A program made the translations under genes and the position numbers. Below are positions 55,645 to 64,000 of a stretch of 64,000 bases of DNA, one piece after another (the stretch's first letter is position 1; the number at the start of each line of letters is the position of its first letter). The notes beneath the pieces were generated by a model, which was given only the letters and a program-made list of their open reading frames with translations, searched no databases and had not been told where the DNA came from. The stretch is taken from contig NC_135020.1 of NCBI RefSeq assembly GCF_051020955.1, positions 3,285,501-3,349,500 of the forward strand. Reading direction: 5' to 3'. This stretch comes from Megalopta genalis. Its lineage: Eukaryota > Arthropoda > Insecta > Hymenoptera > Halictidae.

Positions 55645-57303
55645 CTTGGTGTTCTTGGTGTTCTTGTTGTTCTTCTTGTTCTAGTTGTTGTTGTTGTTGT
55701 TCTTGTTGTTGTTCTTGTTGTTCTTCTTGTTGTTCTTCTTGTTCTTGTTGTTCTTCTTGTTGTTCTTGTTGTTCTTGTTGTTCTTCTTGTTGTTCTTGTT
55801 GTTCTTGTTGTTCTTGTTGTTCTTGTTGTACTTGTTGTTCATGTTGTTCTCGTTGTTCTCGTTGTTCTCGTTGTTCTCGTTGTTCTCGTTGTTCTCGTTG
55901 TTCTCGTTGTTCTCGTTGTTCTTGTTGTTCTTGTTGTTCTTGTTGTTCTTGTTGCTTTTGTTGCTCTTGTTGCTCTTGTTGATCTTGTTGCTCTTGTTGC
56001 ACTTGTTGCTCTTGTTGCTCTTGTTGCTCTTTTTGCTCTTGTTGGGCTTGTTGTTCTTGTTTTTCTTGTTGTTCTTGTTGTTCTTGTTGTTCTTGTTGTT
56101 CTTGTTGTTCTTGTTGTTCTTGTTGTTCTTGTTGTTGTTGTTCGTGTTGTTCTTGTTGTTCTTGTTGTTGTTGTTGTCCTTGTTTTTGTTGTTCTTGTTG
56201 TTGTTGTTCTTGGTGTTCTTGTTCTTGTTGTTCTTGCTGTTCTTGCTGTTCTTGTTGCTCTTGTTGATCTTGTTGTTTTTGTTGATCTTGTTGTTCTTGT
56301 TGTTCTTGTTGATCTTGTTGATCTTGGTGTACTTGTTGTTCCTGTTGTTCTTGTTGTTCTTGGTGTTCTTGTTGTTCTTCTTGTTCTAGTTGTTGTTGTT
56401 GTTGTTCTTGTTGTTGTTCTTGTTGTTCTTCTTGTTGTTCTTGTTGTTCTTGTTGTTCTCGTTGTTCTTGTTGCTCTTGTTGCTCTTGTTGCTCTTGTTA
56501 CTCTTGTTGCTCTTGTTGCTCTCGTTGTTCTCGTTGTTCTCGTTGTTCTCGTTGTTCTTGTTGTTCTCGTTGTTCTTGTTGTTCTTGTTGTTCTTGGTGT
56601 TCTTGGTGTTCTTGTTGTTCTTCTTGTTCTAGTTGTTGTTGTTGTTGTTCTTGTTGTTGTTCTTGTTGTTCTTCTTGTTGTTCTTCTTGTTCTTGTTGTT
56701 CTTCTTGTTGTTCTTGTTGTTCTTCTTGTTGTTCTTGTTGTTCTAGTTGTTCTTGTTGTTCTTGTTGTTCTTCTTGTTGTTCTTGTTGTTCTTGTTGTTC
56801 TTGTTGTTCTTGTTGTCCTTGTTGTTCTTGTTGTTCTTGTTGTTCTTGTGGTTTTTGTTGATCTTGTTGTTCTTGTTGTTGTTGTTCTTGCTGTTCTTGT
56901 TGTAGTTGTTGTTGTTGTCCTTGTTGTTGTTGTAGTTCTTGTTGTTCTTGCTGTTCTTGTTGTTCTTGTTGTTCTGGTTGTTCTCGTTGTTCTCGTTGTT
57001 CTCGTTGTTCTCGTTGTTCTCGTTGTTCTCGTTGTTCTCGCTGTTCTCGTTGTTCTTGTTGTTCTTGTTGTTCTTGGTGTTCTTGGTGTTCTTGTTGTTC
57101 TTCTTGTTCTAGTTGTTGTTGTTGTTGTTCTTGTTGTTGTTCTTGTTGTTCTTCTTGTTCTTGTTGTTCTTCATGTTGTTCTTGTTGTTCTTCTTGTTGT
57201 TCTTGTTGTTCTTGTTGTTCTTGTTGTTCTTGTTGTACTTGTTGTTCATGTTGTTCTTGTTGTTCTTGTCGTTCTTGTCGTTCTTGTTGTTCTTGTTGTT
57301 CTT

Positions 57304-57334
<31 letters not shown>

Positions 57335-58060
57335 TTCTTGTTGTTCTTGCTGTTCTTGTTGTTCTGGTTGTTCTCGTTGTTCTCGTTGTTCTCGTTGTTC
57401 TCGTTGTTCTCGTTGTTCTCGTTGTTCTCGTTGTTCTCGTTGTTCTCGTTGTTCTCGTTGTTCTTGTTGTTCTTGTTGTTCTTGGTGTTCTTGGTGTTCT
57501 TGTTGTTCTTCTTGTTCTAGTTGTTGTTGTTGTTGTTCTTGTTGTTGTTCTTGTTGTTCTTCTTGTTGTTCTTCTTGTTCTTGTTGTTCTTCTTGTTGTT
57601 CTTGTTGTTCTTCTTGTTGTTATTGTTGTTCTTGTTGTTCTTGTTGTTGTTCTTGTTGTTCTTGTTGTTCTTGTTGTACTTGTTGTTCATGTTGTTCTTG
57701 TTGTTCTTGTCGTTCTTGTTGTTCTTGCTGTTCTTGTTGTAGTTGTTGTTGTTGTCCTTGTTGTTGTTGTAGTTCTTGTTGTTCTTGTTGTTCTTGCTGT
57801 TCTTGTTGTTCTTGTTGTTCTGGTTGTTCTCGTTGTTCTCGTTGTTCTCGTTGTTCTCGTTGTTCTCGTTGTTCTCGTTGTTCTCGTTGTTCTCGTTGTT
57901 CTCGTTGTTCTTGTTGTTCTCGTTGTTCTTGTTGTTCTTGTTGTTCTTGGTGTTCTTGGTGTTCTTGTTGTTCTTCTTGTTCTAGTTGTTGTTGTTGTTG
58001 TTCTTGTTGTTGTTCTTGTTGTTCTTCTTGTTGTTCTTCTTGTTCTTGTTGTTCTTCTTG
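55645..58060. repeat. Cluster of O modules
   Basis: O reads CTTGGTGTTCTTGGTG, then TTCTTCTTG, CTAG, (TTG)n and alternating TTCTTCTTG. CTAG positions here are 55681, 56386, 56629, 57109, 57517 and 57982, spaced 243-705 bp. Further right they lie at about 59386, 60369, 61326, 62019, 63486 and 63933. Confidence 0.82.
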
Positions 58061-58723
58061 TTGTTCTTGTTGTTCTTGTTGTTCTTGTTGTTCTTCTTGT
58101 TGTTCTTGTTGTTCTTGTTGTTCTTGTTGTACTTGTTGTTCATGTTGTTCTTGTTGTTCTTGTTGTTCTTGTTGTTCTTGTTGTTCTTGTTGTCCTTGTT
58201 GTTCTTGTTGTTCTTGTTGTTCTTGTTGTTCTTGTTGTTCTTGTTGTTCTTGTTGTTCTTGTTGTTCTTGTTGTTCTTGTTGCTCTTGCTGTTCTTGTTG
58301 TAGTAGTTGTTGTTGTAGTTCTTGTTGTTCTTGTTGTTCTTGTTGTTCTTGTTGTTCTTGTTGTCCTTGTTGTTCTTGTTGTTCTTGTTGTTCTTCTTGT
58401 TGTTCTTGTTGTTCTTGTTGTTCTTGTTGTTCTTGTTGTTCTTGTGGTTTTTGTTGATCTTGTTGTTCTTGTTGTTCTTGTTGTTCTTGTTGTTCTTGTT
58501 GTTCTTGTTGTTCTTGTTGTTCTTGTTGTTCTTGTTGTTCTTGTTGTTCTTGTTGTTCTTGTTGTTCTTGTTGTTCTTGTTGTTCTTGTTGTTCTTGTTG
58601 TTCTTGTTGTTCTTGTTGTTCTTGTTGTTCTTGTTGTACTTCTTGTTCTTGTTGTTTTTGTTGATCTTGTTGTTCTTGTTGTTCTTGTTGTTGTTCTTCT
58701 TGTTGTTGTTGTTCTTGCTGTTC

Positions 58724-58758
<35 letters not shown>

Positions 58759-59181
58759 GTTCTTGTTGTAGTTGTTGTTCTTGTCCTTGTTGTTCTTGTT
58801 GTTCTTGTTGTTCTTGTTGTTCTTGTTGTTCTTGTTGTTCTTGTTGTTGTTGTTGTTGTCGTTGTTGTTGTCCTTGTTGTTCTTGTTGTTCTTGTTGTTC
58901 TTGTTGTTCTGGTTGTTCTTGTTGCTCTTGTTGTTCCTGTTGTTCTTCTTGTTCTAGTTGTTCTTGTTGTTCTTGTTGTTCCGGTTGTTCTTGTTGTTCT
59001 CGTTGTTCTCGTTGTTCTCGTTGTTCTCGTTGTTCTCGTTGTTCTTGTTGTAATTGTTGTTCTTGTTGTTCTTGTTGTTGTTGTTGTTGTTCTTGCTGCT
59101 CTTGTTGTAGTTGTTGTTGTTGTCCTTGTTGTTGTTGTAGTTCTTGTTGTTCTTGTTGTTCTTGTTGTTCTTGTTGTTCTT

Positions 59182-59212
<31 letters not shown>

Positions 59213-59505
59213 TTCTTGTTGTTCTTGTTGTTCTAGTTGTCCTTGTTGTTCTTGTTGCTCTTGTTGATCTTGTTGTTTTTGTTGATCTTGTTGTTCTTGT
59301 TGTTCTTGTTGATCTTGTTGATCTTGTTGTTCTTGGTGTTCTTGTTGTTCTTCTTGTTCTTGGTGTTCTTGTTGTTCTTCTTGTTCTAGTTGTTGTTGTT
59401 GTTGTTCTTGTTGTTGTTCTTCTTGTTCTTCTTGTTGTTCTTCTTGTTCTTGTTGTTCTTCTTGTTGTTCTTGTTGTTCTTGTTGTTCTTGTTGTTCTTG
59501 TTGTT

Positions 59506-59514
59506 CTTGGGTTC
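59506..59514. other. One-base register slip in right-end family
   Basis: TTCTTGGGTTCTTG replaces a 15-base form such as TTCTTGGTGTTCTTG, a loss of one base. It is the only register change I find in the right-end family. Confidence 0.85.
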
Positions 59515-61399
59515 TTGTTGTTCTTGTTGTTCTTGTTGTTCTTGTTGTTCTTGTTGTTCTTGTTGATCTTGTTGTTCTTGTTGTTCTTGTTGTTCTTGTT
59601 GTTCTTGTTGTTCTTGTTGTTCTTGTTGTTCTTGTTGTTCTTGTTGTTCTTGTTGTTCTTGTTGTTCTTGCTGTTCTTGTTGTAGTTGTTGTTGTTGTAG
59701 TTCTTGTTGTTCTTGTTGTTCTTGTTGTTCTTGTTGTTCTTGTTGTCCTTGTTGTTCTTGTTGTTCTTGTTGTTCTTGTGGTTTTTGTTGATCTTGTTGT
59801 TCTTGTTGTTCTTGTTGTTGTTGTTGTTCTTGCTGTTCTTGTTGTAGTTGTTGTTGTTGTCCTTGTTGTTGTTGTAGTTGTTGTTGTTGTCCTTGTTGTT
59901 GTTGTAGTTCTTGTTGTTCTTGCTGTTCTTGTTGTTCTTGTTGTTCTTGTTGTTCTTCTTGTTGTTCTTGTTGTTCTTGTTGTTCTTGTTGTTCTTGTTG
60001 TTCTTGTCGTTCTTGTCGTTCTTGTCGTTCTTGTGGTTCTTGTTGTTCTTGTTGTTCTTGTTGTTCTTGTTGTTCTTGTTGTTCTTGTTGTTCTTGTTGT
60101 TCTTGTTGTTCTTGTTGTTCTTGTTGTTCTTGTTGTTCTTGTTGATCTTGTTGTTCTTGTTGTTCTTGTTGTTGTTGTTGTTCTTGCTGTTCTTGTTGTA
60201 GTTGTTGTTGTTGTCCTTGTTGTTGTTGTAGTTCTTGTTGTTCTTGCTGTTCTTGTTGTTCTTGTTGTTCTGGTTGTTCTCGTTGTTCTCGTTGTTCTCG
60301 TTGTTCTCGTTGTTCTTGTTGTTCTTGTTGTTCTTGTTGTTCTTGGTGTTCTTGGTGTTCTTGTTGTTCTAGTTGTTGTTGTTGTTGTTCTTGTTGTTGT
60401 TCTTGTTGTTCTTCTTGTTGTTCTTCTTGTTCTTGTTGTTCTTCTTGTTGTTCTTGTTGTTCTTGTTGTTCTTGTTGTTCTTCTTGTTGTTCTTGTTGTT
60501 CTTGTTGTTCTTGTTGTACTTGTTGTTCATGTTGTTCTTGTTGTTCTTGTCGTTCTTGTTGTTCTTGTTGTTCTTGTTGTTCTTGTTGTTCTTGTCGTTC
60601 TTGTCGTTCTTGTTGTTCTTGTTGTTCTTGTTGTTCTTGTTGTTCTTGTTGTTCTTGTTGTTCTTGTTGTTCTTGTTGTTCTTGTTGTTCTTGTTGTTCT
60701 TGTTGTTCGTGCTGTTCTTGTTGTAGTTGTTGTTGTTGTAGTTCTTGTTGTTCTTGTTGTTCTTGTTGTTCTTGTTGTTCTTGTTGTCCTTGTTGTTCTT
60801 GTTGTTCTTGTTGTTCTTGTGGTTTTTGTTGATCTTGTTGTTCTTGTTGTTCTTGTAGTTGTTGTTGTTCTTGCTGTTCGTGTTGTAGTTGTTGTTGTTG
60901 TCCTTGTTGTTGTTGTAGTTCTTGTTGTTCTTGCTGTTCTTGTTGTTCTTGTTGTTCTGGTTGTTCTCGTTGTCCTCGTTGTTCTCGTTGTTCTCGTTGT
61001 TCTCGTTGTTCCCGTTGTTCTCGTTGTTCTCGTTGTTCTCGTTGTTCTCGTTGTTCTCGTTGTTCTCGTTGTTCTCGTTGTTCTCGTTGTTCTCGTTGTT
61101 CTCGTTGTTCTCGTTGTTCTTGTTGTAATTGTTGTTCTTGTTGTTCTTGTTGTTGTTGTTGTTGTTCTTGCTGTACTTGTTGTAGTTGTTGTTGTTGTCC
61201 TTGTTGTTGTTGTAGTTCTTGTTGTTCTTGTTGTTCTTGTTGTTCTTGTTGTTCTTGTTGTCCTTGTTGTTCTTGTTGCTCTTGTTGATCTTGTTGTTTT
61301 TGTTGATCTTGTTGTTCTTGTTGTTCTAGTTGTTGTTGTTGTTGTTCTTGTTGTTGTTCTTGTTGTTCTTCTTGTTGTTCTTCTTGTTCTTGTTGTTCT

Positions 61400-61640
61400 T
61401 CTTGTTGTTCTTGTTGTTCTTGTTGTTCTTGTTGTTCTTGTTGTTCTTGTTGTTCTTGTTGTTCTTGTTGTTCTTGTTGTTCTTGTTGTTCTTGTTGTTC
61501 TTGTTGTTCTTGTTGTTCTTGTTGTTCTTGTTGTTCTTGTTGTTCTTGTTGTTCTTGTTGTTCTTGTTGTTCTTGTTGTTCTTGTTGTTCTTGTTGTTCT
61601 TGTTGTTCTTGTTGTTCTTGTTGTTCTTGTTGTTCTTGTT
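61400..61640. repeat. Homogeneous TTGTTCTTG tract
   Basis: Plain consensus 9-mers for about 240 bp in the right-end family, following the O block at 61326 and ending at a GCTC variant. It shows that the same basic unit underlies both HOR families. Confidence 0.9.
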
Positions 61641-62559
61641 GCTCTTGTTGTTCTTGCTGTTCTTGTTGTAGTTGTTGTTGTTGTAGTTCTTGTTGTTCTT
61701 GTTGTTCTTGTTGTTCTTGTTGTTCTTGTTGTTCATGTTGTCCTTGTTGTTCTTGTTGATCTTGTTGTTCTTGTGGTTTTTGTTGATCTTGTTGTTCTTG
61801 TTGTTCTTGTTGTTGTTGTTGTTCTTGCTGTTCTTGTTGTAGTTGTTGTTGTTGTCCTTGTTGTTGTTGTAGTTCTTGTTGTTCTTGCTGTTCTTGTTGT
61901 TCTTGTTGTTCTGGTTGTTCTCGTTGTTCTCGTTGTTCTCGTTGTTCTCGTTGTTCTCGTTGTTCTTGTTATTCTTGTTGTTCTTGGTGTTCTTGGTGTT
62001 CTTGTTGTTCTTCTTGTTCTAGTTGTTGTTGTTGTTGTGCTTGTTGTTGTTCTTGTTGTTCTTCTTGTTGTTCTTCTTGCTCTTGTTGTTCTTCTTGTTG
62101 TTCTTGTTGTTCTTGTTGTTCTTCTTGTTGTTCTTGTTGTTCTTGTTGTTCTTCTTGTTGTTCTTGTTGTTCTTGTTGTTCTTGTTGTACTTGTTGTTCA
62201 TGTTGTTCTTGTTGTTCTTGTCGTGCTTGTTGTTCTTGTTGTTCTTGTTGTTCTTGTTGTTCTTGTTGTTCTTGTTGTTCTTGTTGTTCTTTTTGTTGTT
62301 GTTCTTGTTGTTCTTGTTGTTCTTGTTGTTCTTGTTGTTCTTGTTGTTCTTGTTGTTCTTGTTGTTCTTGTTGTTCTTGTTGTTCTTGTTGTTCTTGTTG
62401 TTCTTGTTGTTCTTGTTGTTCTTGTTGTTCTTGTTGTTCTTGTTGTTCTTGTTGTTCTTGTTGTTCTTGTTGTTCTTCTTGTTCTTGTTGTTATTGTTGA
62501 TCTTGTTGTTCTTGTTGTTCTTGTTGTTGTTCTTGTTGTTGTTGTTGTTCTTGCTGTTC

Positions 62560-62594
<35 letters not shown>

Positions 62595-62959
62595 GTTCTT
62601 GTTGTAGTTGTTGTTCTTGTCCTTGTTGTTCTTGTTGTTCTTGTTGTTCTTGTTGTTCTTGTTGTTCTTGTTGTTCTTGCTGGTCATGTTGATCTTGTTG
62701 TTCTTGTTGTTGTTGTTGTTGTCGTTGTTGTTGTCCTTGTTGATCATGTTGTTCTTGTTGTTCTTGATGTTCTGGTTGTTCTTGTTGCTCTTGTTGTTTC
62801 TGTTGTTCTTGTTGTTCTAGTTGTTCTTGTTGTTCTTGTTGTTCCGGTTGTTCTTGTTGTTCTTGTTGTTCTTGTTGTTCTTGTTGTTCTTGTTGTTCTT
62901 GTTGTTCTTGTTGTTCTTGTTGTTCTTGTTGTTCTTGTTGTTCTTGTTGTTCTTATTGT

Positions 62960-63140
62960 TCTCGTTGTTCTCGTTGTTGTTCTTGTTGTTCTCGTTGTTC
63001 TCGTTGTTCTCGTTGTTCTCGTTGTTCTCGTTGTTCCCGTTGTTCTCGTTGTTCTCGTTGTTCTCGTTGTTCTCGTTGTTCTCGTTGTTCTCGTTGTTCT
63101 CGTTGTTCTCGTTGTTCTCGTTGTTCTCGTTGTTCTCGTT
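62960..63140. repeat. E array in right-end family
   Basis: About 180 bp of TTGTTCTCG with one CCCG variant, ending at TAATTG (63151). With 60963-61115 it is the largest E run in the right domain. Confidence 0.88.
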
Positions 63141-64000
63141 GTTCTTGTTGTAATTGTTGTTCTTGTTGTTCTTGTTGTTGTTGTTGTTGTTCTTGCTGCT
63201 CTTGTTGTAGTTGTTGTTGTTGTCCTTGTTGTTGTTGTAGTTCTTGTTGTTCTTGTTGTTCTTGTTGTTCTTGTTGTTCTTGTTGTTCTTGTTGTTCTTG
63301 TTGTTCTTGTTGTTCTTGTTGTTCTTGTTGTTCTTGTTGTCCTTGTTGTTCTTGTTGCTCTTGTTGATCTTGTTGTTTTTGTTGATCTTGTTGTTCTTGT
63401 TGTTCTTGTTGATCTTGTTGATCTTGGTGTACTTGTTGCTCCTGTTGTTCTTGTTGTTCTTGGTGTTCTTGTTGTTCTCCTTGTTCTAGTTGTTGTTGTT
63501 GTTGTTCTTGTTGTTCTTCTTGTTGTTCTTCTTGTTCTTGTTGTTCTTCTTGTTGTTCTTGTTGTTCTTGTTGTTCTTGTTGTAGTTGTTGTTGTTGTAG
63601 TTCTTGTTGTTCTTGTTGTTCTTGTTGTTCTTGTTGTTCTTGTTGTCCTTGTTGTTCTTGTTGATCTTGTTGTTCTTGTGGTTTTTGTTGATCTTGTTGT
63701 TCTTGGTGTTCTTGTTGTTGTTGTTGTTCTTGCTGTCCTTGTTGTAGTTGTTGTTGTTGTCCTTGTTGTTGTTGTAGTTCTTGTTGTTCTTGCTGTTCTT
63801 GTTGTTCTTGTTGTTCTGGTTGTTCTCGTTGTTCTCGTTGTTCTCGTTGTTCTCGTTGTTCTCGTTGTTCTCGCTGTTCTTGTTGTTCTTGTTGTTCTTG
63901 GTGTTCTTGGTGTTCTTGTTGTTCTTCTTGTTCTAGTTGTTGTTGTTGTTGTTCATGTTGTTGTTCTTGTTGTTCTTCTTGTTGTTCTTCTTGTTCTTGT

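Larger units (their letters stand above)
1..64000. repeat. Continuous 9-bp satellite array (TTGTTCTTG/CAAGAACAA) with higher-order structure
   Basis: Every part of the window reads as the 9-mer TTGTTCTTG on the + strand, its one-base variant TTGTTCTCG, (TTG)n expansions, or short degenerate modules derived from them. Most variants are single T-to-C, T-to-A or C-to-T changes or 3-bp additions and losses, so the sequence stays in triplet register for kilobases. Modules recur in the same order, which is higher-order repeat structure. The + strand is almost free of A, and no non-repetitive island or normal gene is visible. The array continues past both ends. A eukaryotic satellite is the best reading, but the species and chromosomal location cannot be told. 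Long arrays of this kind are prone to collapse or mis-joining in assembly, so the true copy number is uncertain. Confidence 0.96.
55321..64000. repeat. Right-end P/O higher-order family
   Basis: The last 8.7 kb contains no C, D, full G, J or N module. It alternates P blocks (GTGGTTTTTG then TTGTAGTTG) at about 55418, 56849, 58443, 59779, 60819, 61773 and 63678 with O blocks (TTGGTG pair then CTAG). E arrays are short, mostly 40-90 bp, with larger ones at 60963-61115 and 62960-63140. An M-like end with CTGGTCATG appears once more at about 62570-62700, and D-like TTCCGG at about 58980 and 62845. Unit length is irregular, from about 240 to 1470 bp between O blocks. The array is cut by the window end inside an O block. 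Confidence 0.8.

Noticed and set aside
1..64000. CRISPR array
   Set aside because: Repeats are contiguous with no unique spacers, the unit is 9 bp, and no Cas-like gene is present.
1..64000. Telomeric repeat
   Set aside because: The G/T-rich strand is suggestive, but the unit TTGTTCTTG lacks the G runs of known telomere repeats and the array has internal HOR structure.
1..64000. tRNA, rRNA, promoters or poly(A) signals
   Set aside because: The + strand nearly lacks A, so no TATA box, AATAAA or tRNA-like fold can be formed, and none was seen on either strand.
1..64000. Pure assembly artefact or sequencing noise
   Set aside because: Ordered modules, shared rare variants and three-base indel behaviour are not expected from noise. 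Collapse or wrong joining of copies remains possible and cannot be judged without reads.

Overview
The window is one uninterrupted low-complexity tandem array. I found no gene in it: no protein-coding gene I can support, and no tRNA, rRNA, CRISPR array or transposon. The + strand is built almost entirely from the 9-mer TTGTTCTTG (minus strand CAAGAACAA) and its one-step variant TTGTTCTCG. Around them are short (TTG)n runs and a small set of degenerate modules that recur in the same order. The + strand is nearly free of A; positions 46387-47294 (908 nt) contain none. The array runs off both window edges. This suggests a eukaryotic satellite with higher-order repeat (HOR) structure, for example heterochromatic, centromeric, subtelomeric or sex-chromosome DNA. 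That is an inference from architecture, and the organism cannot be identified from the sequence.

Module letters used in the features are my own names, with key + strand strings. A: CTTCTTGTTCTTCTTG blocks then TTATTG. B: TTTTTGCTGTTCATG then CTAGTTGTCC. C: a 410-484 bp complex block with TGTCGTTGTGG, CTTGCAG, TTCTTTCTG, TTGCCG and CTGGTCATG. D: CTGGTAGTTC then TTCCGG. E: TTGTTCTCG array. F: CTTGATGTTC. G: TTGGCC then TTCTATTTG. H: TTGCAC, CTCTTTTTGC, TTGGGC. I: TTTTTCTTGC, TTCATGCTG, TTATTG. J: TTATTCTTGC, TTCTACTTG, TTGCACTTGC. K: CTTATTG, CCTGTTCTCG. L: TGTGGTTG. M: TTGTAGTTC, TTCTTGTCC, CTGGTCATG. N: an invariant 132 bp CTAG-to-CTAG block. O: TTGGTGTTCTTGGTG then CTAG. P: GTGGTTTTTG then TTGTAGTTG.

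Layout. 1-1603 is A/B-rich sequence with a 609 bp tandem unit. From 1604 to 52255 there are nine HOR copies, each closed by an N block, ending at 5440, 9471, 12620, 20584, 27957, 39551, 47458, 48836 and 52255. The fullest order is A-B-C-D-E-F-G-E-H-I-J-K-L-M-N. Copies differ by whole-module deletions, nested tandem duplications and different 9-mer counts. 52256-55320 is a transition built on a roughly 993 bp tandem unit. 55321-64000 is a different HOR family dominated by P and O modules.

Coding potential. The minus frame reads Glu-Gln-Gln, Asn-Asn-Lys or Thr-Thr-Arg; the plus frame reads Leu-Leu-Phe, Val-Val-Leu or Cys-Cys-Ser. Open frames reach thousands of codons, but this follows from codon composition: GTT and CTT are at least two changes from any stop. 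The common variants are silent in different frames, so no frame looks selected. The Glu-Gln-Gln frame has many in-frame TAA and some TGA codons and no in-frame ATG that I can see. The most notable signals are the nine equal-length N blocks with a fixed 1-nt register slip, the triplet register kept for kilobases between slips, the CpG-every-9-bp domains, and the variable (TTG)9-19 tract that follows the C module.
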